Assembly (NCBI GenBank): GCA_006386115.1
Contig: VFIW01000019.1
Coordinates: 124,001 to 188,000, forward strand
Reading direction: 5' to 3'
DNA length: 64,000 nucleotides
From: Globisporangium splendens
Lineage: Eukaryota; Oomycota; Peronosporomycetes; Pythiales; Pythiaceae
In this document: in pieces, positions 51,639 through 60,349 of the stretch
How positions within the stretch are numbered: position 1 is the stretch's first letter
Layout of the letters: each line of letters opens with the position of its first letter
Made by a program: the position numbers and the translations under genes
The notes under the pieces: generated by a model
Told to the model about the DNA's origin: nothing
Databases searched by the model: none
What the model saw: the letters and a program-made list of their open reading frames with translations, nothing else

Positions 51639-52080
51639 CGTCGCCAGGGGCGACACTACGACGACCAGAACTACGGTTCGCTCTGTCGTCAGCGGGAGTT
51701 CTTCTTTCAGGACGAGCATTGCCACGACGAAGAAGACGCTCCATCTTGTTCTCATTCTCAAGACGAACAAATGTTCGCCATGAGTCTCGCTGGGCTGCGG
51801 TGTGTTGGCTCGGATCATCGCGATCGTTGATCCGACGCCAACTGAAGAACCGCTCCTTGTAGAACTCGAGCTCCCCCTTCTTCTTCAGAATGGGAGAAAT
51901 GTCGAAGAGTTCTGGAGCTGTCTGCTGTCGCTTGGACGACGGACGTTCTTCACGGTTCACTTGGTCACTTGGTCGCTTCATTGCCAATTGCAAAGTGAAC
52001 TGCTCCGAAAGGTCTGCAAAAGTACGCAAGGTACTTGTGGCTTTAAGGAGGGGATGATGTAATGGGCTATAACCAGCCAT
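50914..52080 (-). CDS. Conserved antisense ORF of element B, copy in B2 (388 codons)
   Basis: Same 388-codon frame as at 30007-31173, starting at an ATG within the first bases of the 3' LTR (52078-52080) and ending at 50914. The coding strand is opposite to pol and overlaps the linker and chromodomain codons. The sense frame in this overlap is a low-complexity Ser/Arg/Pro linker, whereas the antisense frame has balanced composition with a long coiled coil, which suggests that selection may act on the antisense frame. Promoter: the LTR would have to drive antisense transcription. Confidence 0.55.
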   Translation of the reverse strand: MAGYSPLHHPLLKATSTLRTFADLSEQFTLQLAMKRPSDQVNREERPSSKRQQTAPELFDISPILKKKGELEFYKERFFSWRRINDRDDPSQHTAAQRDSWRTFVRLENENKMERLLRRGNARPERRTPADDRANRSSGRRSVAPGDATSSSHSCGPRREHQTPMSDEVPTCPSSVDIHATELCRSVDGSTASFLDDESVDLHDQQSTQPPSDALPESLITGVGLNEKTIERLWKWKSAHRGQIEALQQRCSTLEERCESLENLVADHESKIDDLTEGSAQCSALESRYEERFQQVQDELVRLQKNEKSRELAHDRLLRSVGEAGSALEVLRGEYHSRLQALEAVKDQSFDVLQLLYAEKNLQSDELFALRNQVEKLHDQLDRLQKIS

Positions 52081-52706
52081 TACATGAAGGTGGATCTGTC
52101 CCCAGATCTAGTGTGTCACACACCACCTTCAGCGTGCATTGTGGAGACACAAATAACAATGGGATCACGCTAATACAGTCCCCACATGCACGTGTGACGT
52201 CATTCGATGATGTCACGAGTATTCTCTGTACTAATCAGTGCAGAGTGGTGTTCTCATGTACTGATCAGTACAGAGCGATAACATCCATGTACTAATCAAG
52301 TACTGAGTGATGGTTCCTGCTTGGGAAACTGGGCTGGCGACGAGACCGACGTGTTTCTGCCACCTGGAGTGAGTGGTGCGAGCCAATCACTTTGCAGGTA
52401 TTTTAAACAAGACTTGAAGTTCAAGCTTCTCGAAGATCCCGTAGGTTCAACCTCAGTGTACCCAAGGTTTTATATATCATATTCATAGGTTTTATTGTGT
52501 ATATTTAGGTTTTAGTTATAAAACCTGTAGGATCCCTTGGGGTTCATTTGTAAGTAGCGACAGGAACCATAACCTTTTTAATTCAGTTGCAAATTTTCCT
52601 CCAAGCCCTCAAGTCTTCTTCCTCCCTCCAAGTAGGGAGATCGCTTCCTCTGGCACAAGCGTGTGTGCCGTGTTTGAGGGACTGTTGTTAACAGCGCCCT
52701 CTTACA
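52058..52706 (+). repeat. B2 3' LTR (649 bp)
   Basis: TGTAATGGGCTATAACC to GCCCTCTTACA, followed by ACAAG. It is the most divergent of the four B LTRs (for example TACTAATCAGTGCAGAGTGG); its second CRE site is mutated to TGATGTCA. Confidence 0.92.
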
Positions 52707-53896
52707 ACAAGTTGATGGCGCCTGTGGAACGCACCGCCGCTTGTTTCGATATCAGCACACGATCGGTACTGCGTGTCCGCGACCACCTCGATGACGGCGA
52801 CCAGTATCCAGACATCGACGAGCGAGCGCGTGACATGAACGTTCCAGACGAGTTCATTCCTATCGTCCGGCAAGTCATCATGGACATGCACACAGCCAAA
52901 GAGCACGTCACACTCAACACCCTCCTCGCCAAGCTACAAGATCAGTCAATCACGACCCGCTCAACAACATGGAAGTGGAGCCGAGCAACGCTCCACCGAT
53001 TCCTAACAGCAAAAATGCGCTACTCATACGGCCAGCGACGCTCACACTACGACAATTTGAAAGAGGACGTCTTCGTGGCTGCTCAACGCGTTCGGTACAT
53101 CAAGCGAATGAGGGACTTTCGCGACCAAGGACGGCCTATCTTCTACCTGGACGAGACGTGGGTCAACCGGAACATGAGTCCGACCCTTGTCTGGCTCGAC
53201 GAGGAGGGCAAAGGAGGCATCAAAGTGCCGAGCGGGAAGGGCGAACGTTCCATCGTTTGCCACATCGGCGGCGAGACTGGTTTCGTTCATGGTGCCGAGC
53301 TTGTCTTCCGGGGGAAGAAGTCCCTCAAGGACTCGGACTATCACACGGAGGTGAACGCCAACGTCTTTCTCGACTGGATGGAGAAGAAGGTTCTCCCTAA
53401 TGTACCAAGAGGGTCTGTTCTCGTGTTGGACCGCGCAACCTACCATACTACGCTCACGCCGGAGTCGAGACCAGTTCGCTCGGACTTTCGTAAAGCTGAG
53501 TTCGCAGAGTGGCTGGCTCAGAAAAATGTACAGTACAATGGCCTTTCGACTGAGGCGGACTTTATGACCCTGACGCGGGTTGAACTGCTCAGCCTTTGCA
53601 AGCAGAACAAGCCACGGCCGATCTACGAGGTGAGCATACTGGCGCAGCGCTTTGAGTGCGAGATTATTCTCCTTCCAGTTGCTCACCCGGAGCTCAACCC
53701 GATTGAGATGGTCTGGTCCGGGTTGAAGTGGTTCATGGCACGAAACAACCGAGATTTCTCTCTTGCGAAGGTAGAAGAGCTCACACGCACGTATCTGCGG
53801 TCGTTTGATCAGTCACAGTGGGTGAAAAACGTTGCGCACTGCATTGAGGTAGAGAACAAGTACTTGCTGGTAACGGACGATATACCCGTAGAGTAA
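52707..53896 (+). pseudogene. DDE transposase (IS630/Tc1-like), C-terminal 394 codons
   Basis: This starts at the target repeat ACAAG; the old frame resumes with TTG ATG GCG (52712). The helix-turn-helix is at MAPVERTAACFDISTRSVLRV. The DDE catalytic residues are in IFYLDETWVNRN, VLVLDRATYHTT and AHPELNPIEMVWSGLK. About 91 residues separate the second Asp from the Glu, far more than the 34 of classical Tc1/IS630 enzymes, so there is a large insert. The frame is open to TAA 53894. The remainder of the N-terminus is at 37005-37229. If rejoined, the frame would be continuous at about 469 codons with no other lesion seen, so the break is recent relative to decay. Confidence 0.85.
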
Positions 53897-54705
53897 TTGT
53901 TACCGCCAGCAGCCATAACTTTACAACCAGGAGGTTAAATTTGCTGATTCTTGCCTCGTTGTATCAGGAAAAAAGCACTTATCTAATTCTGATTTGATAC
54001 GTCTAATTCACGCACTTTTCGGAAGCATTCTTGCTAAAACTTAGGTGACTTATTAACTGAGACAGAGTTCAGGCAGTTTCATATTGTGTCTGCAGTTGGT
54101 GCATTTCCAGCCGAGTTCTGTGGGAGGAACAGGAGAAAAAAAGAGATAAAGCTAGCCAGGTGGCAAACTGTGCATGCGGTCTCAAGGTTCTGCAGCATTT
54201 GATGGGCACGCGCTGTAGAGGACGAGATCCCCTCTACTCTGCGCACGCTGCAGCCAACCATTTCCAACCTCCAGATCCATCTTGATGCATGCAATATAAA
54301 GTGCAATTTTATCGTATAAATATGCTAGATAGAACATTGTGCTTTAAGATACCATCAATTATTCAAGGTGACAGTTATGAAAGGGAAAAATCGATGCTGT
54401 AGAAACGGTGCGGCTGTCGTCTGTTCATTAATCTCCATCTGGTCCCGAACAACAAAGAAAACTCGCACTTTTTCCACAACAATATGCTATTCAACAGTTC
54501 AATTGTCACACAAACACTACTACAAATTGAACCTTTGAAGCCGCGATTAGCGTCTTTATGCTGTATGACAGGATTTTAATAGTGGCCACCTGGAAAACGT
54601 GCAGCGATTTGATCCGGAGCTCTCCGCTGTGATGAAGTGCGTCTCGGTGCCTTTGTGGCTCACTCCGCAATCCGCCGTCGAGCGCACGCATCTGCACTGT
54701 TGACT
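53897..54705. other. Intergenic region, no gene recognised
   Basis: AT-rich sequence between the transposase and the secreted dioxygenase-like gene. I see no terminal inverted repeat of the transposon. Confidence 0.4.
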
Positions 54706-54707
54706 CC

Positions 54708-54724
54708 CCTCATTCCCTCTCTTT
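54708..54724 (+). promoter_or_regulatory. Inr-like core promoter
   Basis: CCTCATTCCCTCTCTTT resembles the oomycete Inr CTCATTYY, with a weaker downstream element, about 34-50 bp before the ATG at 54758. Confidence 0.45.
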
Positions 54725-54757
54725 GACCTTCGAGCTGCTCTTCTTTTGTCACTCATC

Positions 54758-56536
54758 ATGGTCTTGAGCAAGTTTGCCTCGTTGAGCGTGTTCGTCGCAG
54801 GCGCTGCCGTCGGTGTCTGCGCTGCGCTCGATGATTACGTCGTGCCTGCTGTGGACTTTTCCCAGTTGGGCAGTGGCGCTGATGCTGCGGCGGACACAAG
54901 AACCGCACTGCTGCAGGCGATGCAGAAGGACGGCATCGTCGCGCTCCAGAACGTGCCCCAATACGCTGCGCTGCGGGAAAAGTACTTGACCAAGGCCGCG
55001 GCGTGCGCCGTGACCGCGAAAGACAACAGAGCCGAGTTCTTGCTGTACCGCAAGCTGACCGACGGCACCAAGCGCTACACGATCAGCACCGAGTCGGGAC
55101 GTAAGTTGAGCGAGTCCGGCAAGGAGACGCTCGAGCACTGTCCAGGGTACCTGGAGGTGTACCAGGAGTTCAGCAAACTGGTGGAAGACACGGTCGCTGA
55201 CATCGGCAAAGCGCTCGATGCGACCCAGGCGCTCCACATCGCGACAGGATCGGAGTTGGCGCTCACTGCGCGCGAGCTGATGGAGGAGTCCGTGCACTTG
55301 GACCATTTCCACGCCTACCAAGCGCCAGATCTTACTCGCAAGCTGTCGAGTTCGTACAGGGAAAGCACCGCCGACTTGTCGTTGGAGATGCACACGGACA
55401 ACGGTCTCATGATCGCGATGACCGCGCCAGAGTACTTTGACGTGGCAGACTCGGGCGAAGTGCGCTCCAAGAACACACGCAGCGAGGACGCTGGTCTGAT
55501 CATCCAGACGGCTGAGGGCAAGACCGTGCGTCCCGTGCTTCAGGCTGACGAGCTGGTGCTGATGCTTGGCTCTGGCGTGGACCAGTGGATCAAGACGACG
55601 CCGAAGCTGCACCCAGTGCTGCACGGCATGCGCTTCCCACGTGGACTGAGCTACGGTGGACTGAGCTACGCCGATGGTAGCAATGTCGAGGACCACAAGG
55701 TGTTGCGTGCGTGGTTCGGCAAGATGATTCTGATGAACTCGGAGCACGTGATGCAGAACACGGGCATGTCTTACGGCGAGTACGCGAACCACACGACCCG
55801 GTACCTCATGGAGTCGAACGCGGATTTGGGCTTCGCTGCTGTTGCGTGCCCACCAGATCGTCGTCTGCAAGCCTCGGACAGCAAGTGCATGACCAAGATT
55901 TGCACGCTCAAGGCCGGTGCCGACAGCTCCCAGATGCTGAACTCGTGCCAGATCACGTGCAACCACGACTCGACCGACGACGCGAAGCTCTGTCAGGCGA
56001 ACTGCCAGTGTGAGACGCAGACGGTTGCGGGTCACAACTGCTGGATGCTCTGTGTCGCTGATCTGTCCACGGATGTGTGCCCCGGCGAGCAGAAATGCAA
56101 TGACGCGTTCACGATGGCGACGCTCGCCATGAAGTGCTCGGCGGGCACGGTCGCTCCAACGACAACCACCACTACGTCGCCATCGCCGAGCCCAAAGCCG
56201 TCGACAACCGCTCCTGCGACTACGAGACCCACGACAACGACTCCGTCCACCAGTGCGTCGTCAACGTCCTCTGGTTCGGAAGATGGCAATGCCAAGGCGT
56301 CGCCTACGACGGACGACCCCGAGATTGACACTGTGACGGCTCCATCCGGTAGCAGCAGCGAGGACACCTCCATCGAAGACCTCACGACGGACTCATCGGC
56401 ATCGTCTGCGAACTCAACGAGAACGCCGACGCCGTCCCCGACTGCTTCCAGCGCTGCTGCTGTTAATGGATGGCACTCGTTCTGCTCGAGTGTCGTTGGC
56501 GCCGCGCTCGTGTCCATCGTGCTGGCATGGAACTAG
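54758..56536 (+). CDS. Secreted, probably GPI-anchored 2OG-Fe(II) dioxygenase-like protein, paralogue 2
   Basis: 592 residues from the ATG at 54758; an upstream in-frame TTG was rejected. Signal peptide MVLSKFASLSVFVAGAAVGVCAA, then DYVVPAVDFSQL as in isopenicillin N synthase-like N-termini, ALQNVPQYAALREKYL, VHLDHFHAYQ, LEMHTDNGLMIAM with the H-x-D pair, GLIIQTAEGKTVRPVL, LVLMLGSG, a distal His in HPVLHGMRFP and RAWFGKM. A cysteine-rich module (CMTKICTL, CQITCNH, CQANCQC, CWMLCVA) and a Thr/Ser/Pro stretch follow; the C-terminal hydrophobic tail (FCSSVVGAALVSIVLAWN) suits a GPI signal. Same architecture as the protein at 39091-40944, about 14 kb away, in the opposite direction. The substrate is unknown. 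Confidence 0.78.
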   Translation: MVLSKFASLSVFVAGAAVGVCAALDDYVVPAVDFSQLGSGADAAADTRTALLQAMQKDGIVALQNVPQYAALREKYLTKAAACAVTAKDNRAEFLLYRKLTDGTKRYTISTESGRKLSESGKETLEHCPGYLEVYQEFSKLVEDTVADIGKALDATQALHIATGSELALTARELMEESVHLDHFHAYQAPDLTRKLSSSYRESTADLSLEMHTDNGLMIAMTAPEYFDVADSGEVRSKNTRSEDAGLIIQTAEGKTVRPVLQADELVLMLGSGVDQWIKTTPKLHPVLHGMRFPRGLSYGGLSYADGSNVEDHKVLRAWFGKMILMNSEHVMQNTGMSYGEYANHTTRYLMESNADLGFAAVACPPDRRLQASDSKCMTKICTLKAGADSSQMLNSCQITCNHDSTDDAKLCQANCQCETQTVAGHNCWMLCVADLSTDVCPGEQKCNDAFTMATLAMKCSAGTVAPTTTTTTSPSPSPKPSTTAPATTRPTTTTPSTSASSTSSGSEDGNAKASPTTDDPEIDTVTAPSGSSSEDTSIEDLTTDSSASSANSTRTPTPSPTASSAAAVNGWHSFCSSVVGAALVSIVLAWN

Positions 56537-56912
56537 ACTGATGCACGTTTGCCTGTTGTTCATGTCTGTGAGCTGTAGAAGATGCAAAGAGTAACAGTAA
56601 TTGCTTGAAAACAATCGGAGCTGTCAATACAATAGAAAAGGAAATGCTTGTGTGCTGCATCCTTGAGCCCAAGTGTCCGTGATACTTCAGTATCAATGCA
56701 AGTTTATGTTGTTTTCCCTTAAAAGCGTGTATCTTGATTCTAAAAACCTACCTTTTAGCAAATTGCTTCTAATTCGAAGGTACCAGAAGAAAACTATTTT
56801 TGCAACTAACCACAGCATTTTGGTTTTGATTTGCACACTGGTTTTGCAACATACTGTACTTTCGTGTCACAATTCGCTCACACACATAACGCAGGCAAAG
56901 AACAAGTGCACA
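56537..56912. other. Intergenic region
   Basis: 3' region of the secreted gene and promoter region of the glyoxalase-fold gene. No further feature is recognised. Confidence 0.4.
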
Positions 56913-57597
56913 ATGCGGCTGCGCCAAGTGCTGATCCTCAGTCGCGACCTCGCGAAATCGACGCAGTTTTTCCAGGAGGGGCTCGGGCTCAAGCTGCTGC
57001 GCTCGTCCGACACTTTTGCGGAGTTTGATGTCAAAGCAGGCGTGCCGCTGTGCATCAAGTTGGCGCAAAAGTACGTCGCATTTGCTTGCTGTTTGTTTGC
57101 CAATATGTTTGCGATGTCGTTTGCGACCTTGTATGTTTGCTTGCATGCTGTCATGTGTTTGCTTGCCACCACAAACGGCAAGCACGCGCGTCTTTTTCTG
57201 GCAAGCAAGCACGGGGACAACACATGTGGATGTTGACCTTGTATCCGCATTGTGTTGTTGTTGTTGGTGTATTTTGTTTGCATGTGTTTGCAGTGAGGCT
57301 GCATGCAGCACAGGGTACTCGCCGTTCCTGAACTTTGACATCCAGGACCTGAGCGACACGGTGCCGCGGCTGCTCATGATGGGAGCGATCATGGACGGCC
57401 CGATCAAGTACCCCGCACACGGCAAGGTGCGTCTCTTGTGTGCGCTCTTGCAAAGCATAATGTGGCACTTCCTTACTCTTATGTGTGTGTATATGCAACT
57501 CTTTGTTTTTGTGCAGGTGGCCGCGATTCGCTCGCCCGACGGCGTCATGATCGGTCTGTACGAGCCAAACTCGTGGGAAAACGTCACGTCGGTATGA
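56913..57597 (+). CDS. Small glyoxalase/VOC-fold protein, three exons
   Basis: Exons 56913-57070, 57294-57426 and 57517-57597 join in phase to 123 residues. Exon 1 gives MRLRQVLILSRDLAKSTQFF, typical of the first beta-alpha unit of glyoxalase/bleomycin-resistance (VOC) proteins, followed by EGLGLKLLRSSDTFAEFD. Exon 2 gives GYSPFLNFDIQDLSDTV and MMGAIMDGPIKYPAHGK, and exon 3 VAAIRSPDGVMIGLYEPN, the usual closing strand. Both introns have GT..AG ends (GTACGT..TTGCAG, GTGCGT..GTGCAG). Metal ligands typical of glyoxalase I are not complete, so the reaction is unknown. Intron 1 (223 bp) is unusually long and full of TGTTTGC/TTGCTTGC repeats. Confidence 0.82.
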
Positions 57598-58100
57598 TTT
57601 TGCTGAGTGGTTTTAACAATAAACAAAAATATGTGAAGAGCACACGAACAGAATTTACTTGCGCAGCAAATGCAACTACATAACCCAAACTTGCAAACTT
57701 GCGCTTACTGGAAGCACCAACGACCACATGGGTCAATCTTCATTTTCACCGGCAGACCCGCAAAGTGTTGAAATCGGTCGACGGCATCATGAGACCTTGG
57801 AGAACTGGTGCGTGCCTTGCTTGTGCGTGTGTTTTTGCTTGCGGTAGCATGCGCGACACAAGTCAAAGTCAAAGCAGTCACTAAATTTGCAACACGCAAA
57901 AAATTAACTGTCAACAGAGATTATGGCAACAATCACAACAACAGCAAATAGTCACGTACTTGCAGCGATAATGACCCATGTCGGCTAGTTTGGCGCCGTA
58001 ATCTTCACCGCAACCATCGCTGTTTAGCAAAAAACCGGTTAGCTCTTTGCAATTGTTGATCTATTCACACGTCGTATGCGCCAGCACAAACACACATATC
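57598..58100. other. Intergenic region between convergent genes
   Basis: No supported gene. A 69-codon minus-strand frame (57914-57705) with a signal-like N-terminus lacks an ATG and was not accepted. Confidence 0.4.
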
Positions 58101-59899
58101 TTACCACACAAATCCGTCAGGTTCGCTGTTGTCATCTTCGTGATAATGTTGCACGTCCAGTTGATTCGCGCAGTGGCACTCGCCAAAGCACAGCACGTTT
58201 GATTTCTCCTTGTGCGCGATCACTTCGATACTCAGAGCGGGTTTCTTCATCCTTTTGTCCTTGCTGTTGCTGTTGTGCTTTGCGGATGATTTTCTTACCA
58301 CTTGTGGCTCAAAATCGTCGTCGTCGTCTGAATCGATCGCGATCACTTCTGGTGACTTTGATCTTTTATTCGTTTTCTTTTGTGAAGCGCCAGTGTCGCT
58401 ACTGCTGCTCTCACTGCTGGGCGCTGCTGCTGTGGCTGCTGCCTCTGGCAAGTCCCAGTGCGTAAGCTCGCAAATGTGTTGCACGATATCATCGCAATTG
58501 CCCAGCAGCGTCAAATCAAACTCGTCCTTGTCGTCACTATCGCCGTCTCCGTCATTCTTCTTGAGCTTCTTGCTGGCGCCGTTCGCACTGGAGCTTTTCT
58601 TCAGTTTCTTTTTCTTCAATGCGGTCTTGTTGATGACGACTTGCGGGATGTGGCGCGGCAAGAAGCCCGGGATCTCGGCCACGGGCGAGACCTTGAGTGA
58701 CGTGCCGATCACGAGCAGCAAGTCCGCCTGCAGCCGGTCCTTCGTGATGCTCGTGCTCACGTGGTCCGAGAGCAATTCGCCGAAGAACGTGATGTCGGGC
58801 TTGAGCACGCCGCGGCAGCCCTCAATGGCACACGTCGGGATCACGCCTGCGTGGATCACATCCATCAGCGTGCTCGTGGCCACGCGGTGCTTGCATTTCA
58901 TGCACGTCGACCACGCAAAGCTGCCGTGGCACGGGATGTACTTGGTCACGCCCGCCGCTTCTTCCAAGCCGTCAATGTTTTGCGAATACACGCGCAGCAA
59001 TTTCTTCTTGTCCTGCAGCAATTTCAGGAACCGATGCGTGCGCGACGGCAGCGGCGAGTGCGCAAACACATTGCGCACCAGCTGGTAGAATGGCGACGGG
59101 TCCTGGCGGAAGTACTCGATCTGGAACAAGCACTCGGGCTCCGGCAGGTGCGTGTCCATGTGGCGCACCATGGCGTAGATGCCGTCTTTCGACCGGAAGT
59201 CCGGGATCCCGCACGACACGCTCATGCCGGCGCCCGCCACCACGAGGATCTTCTTGGACTTTCTCAGCACGCTCACGAAATCTTTCAGAGTTGCGATCTT
59301 CTGGCGAGGCTGTGGAGAAGCAGCGCTGAGACCATTGGATGGCGTCTCTTGCACGCACTACACAACGATTTTATTGGCATAAAGCAAGCTTTTTAGAGTC
59401 AAGACGCAGCAGACATAGAGCAACGAGAGCGGACGTACTTCGTGGCAGCTTGTATGGCCCAACACGGACGACGCCTCGAAGGGCTTCCAGCACCGATAGT
59501 GATACCTACGCAGCAGTTGTCATAACAGCGCATGTAGACACAAGATCTGAGTCCCGTAGTCAAAATGCATCCAGTACGTATGGCCACATACCACCGCGCG
59601 CAGATCTCGCACTGCATGAACGCGCTCTTGGACTCCTTCTCGCAGATGAAGCACTGGTCCGTTGCCTAGAGCTGCTTGCGCTTGCGCTCATTATTGCCAT
59701 TAGGAGGTGGCGCCATGGCGGCTTCGGTGGAATTGCCTTTGCGCTTGCGCGCCTTCCTTCGCCTGCCGTACGTTTCGTCGTCGTCGTCACTGGACGACTC
59801 GCTCGAGTACTCGGGGATCTGCTGCCCGGACGCCAGCACGGCGTAGTCCACGTCCTGCAGCTTGGCGCGCCGCGAGAGCCGCACTCGCTCCGAAGACAT
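58101..59899 (-). CDS. PHD finger-sirtuin fusion protein (class I-like Sir2 deacetylase), with an in-frame TAG
   Basis: Exons 59899-59592, 59505-59439 and 59357-58101 join in phase (introns GTATGT..GTAG and GTACGT..GTAG, 86 and 81 bp) to 543 codons. Exon 1 starts MSSERVRLSRRAKLQ and has an acidic patch and an NLS-like KARKRKG. A C4HC3 PHD finger spans the exons: CFIC, CEIC, RWYHYRC, and SCHEC split by intron 2. The last CxxC exists only when the intron is removed. The Sir2 domain follows: GAGMSVSCGIPDFRS (NAD binding), QNIDGLE, catalytic His in CHGS, zinc Cys CMKC and CAIEGC, KPDITFFGE, GTSLKVSPVAEIP. The tail is rich in Lys, Ser and Asp. A TAG at 59666-59668 lies between KRKQL and ATDQCFIC, in frame; it may be an unrecognised splice site (CTCTAG), a sequence error or a true lesion. 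Predicted to be a nuclear deacetylase that reads histone marks. Confidence 0.75.
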
Positions 59900-60349
59900 T
59901 TCTCTTCCGATTCTGCAATGCAGATGGTTGTTGTGTTGGCGCCAATTGCATTCGGCTAAGTGCTGTCGGTGATCGCTAAGTTCGCAGTATGTAGACGGAT
60001 GGTATGTTCTCTCTCGATAATGTCCGCACACATGTGAATATGCTATTGTTGACGTGTATTATTATGTTCACAATTGTTTGTGTGGAGCTCCCGCATATTC
60101 AAATGGATGCAGGCATCGAGAGGATGCTTCTGTTGTCTCCAAAGCACGTGATGGCCAGGCTACTTTGACACCCTATCGCTGCTGCTCTCAATCTGAAACT
60201 CCACGCTTTTTTTTTCTTGGTCATTTTCTCCATTCATTCACTCTTTCTCTCTTCATCAGCAATCCCTCTCCCGCGCGGCGTACGCACTTCAGTGGCGCGC
60301 GTGTCGGGCTCCCTTCATCTATATGGTACCACCTAATTACGTATTCTCA
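59900..60349. other. Intergenic region
   Basis: Promoter side of the PHD-sirtuin gene and 3' side of the membrane protein gene. It contains pyrimidine-rich tracts (CTCTTTCTCTCTTC) but no feature I can name. Confidence 0.4.

Larger units (their letters stand above)
45057..52706 (+). mobile_element. Ty3/gypsy chromovirus-like element B, copy 2 (B2)
   Basis: A 7,650-bp element with LTRs 45057-45706 and 52058-52706, a primer site TGGTAGCAC at 45709-45717, gag, an uninterrupted pol frame, polypurine tract AAGGAGGGGATGA (52045-52057) and an antisense ORF. Its right flank is ACAAG. Its left flank ACTAC belongs to the copia element and matches the flank of B1, not its own right flank. The expected partner ACAAG is at 37009-37005 in inverted form. 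Gag carries two TGA codons; pol is open throughout. Confidence 0.92.

Noticed and set aside
36382..52706. Pairing of the four B LTRs by shared substitutions as extra proof of the inversion
   Set aside because: Substitutions group the LTRs differently in different parts (36.4 kb with 45 kb in the outer part, with 29.5 kb or 52 kb elsewhere), so they support recombination in general but do not single out one crossover.
54749..56035. 428-codon minus-strand frame
   Set aside because: Antisense shadow of the secreted dioxygenase-like gene; composition is Arg/His/Val-rich without domains, and the plus strand has a signal peptide and family motifs. Unlike the gypsy antisense ORF there is no second copy keeping it open.
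57705..57914. Minus-strand 69-codon frame with a signal-peptide-like N-terminus, a possible small secreted effector
   Set aside because: It starts at TTG, has no ATG, no RxLR motif and no supporting context.
58210..59396. Plus-strand frames of 292 and 211 codons over the sirtuin
   Set aside because: Shadows of the Sir2 domain; low-complexity Ser/Leu content mirrors the Lys/Glu/Asp codons on the other strand.
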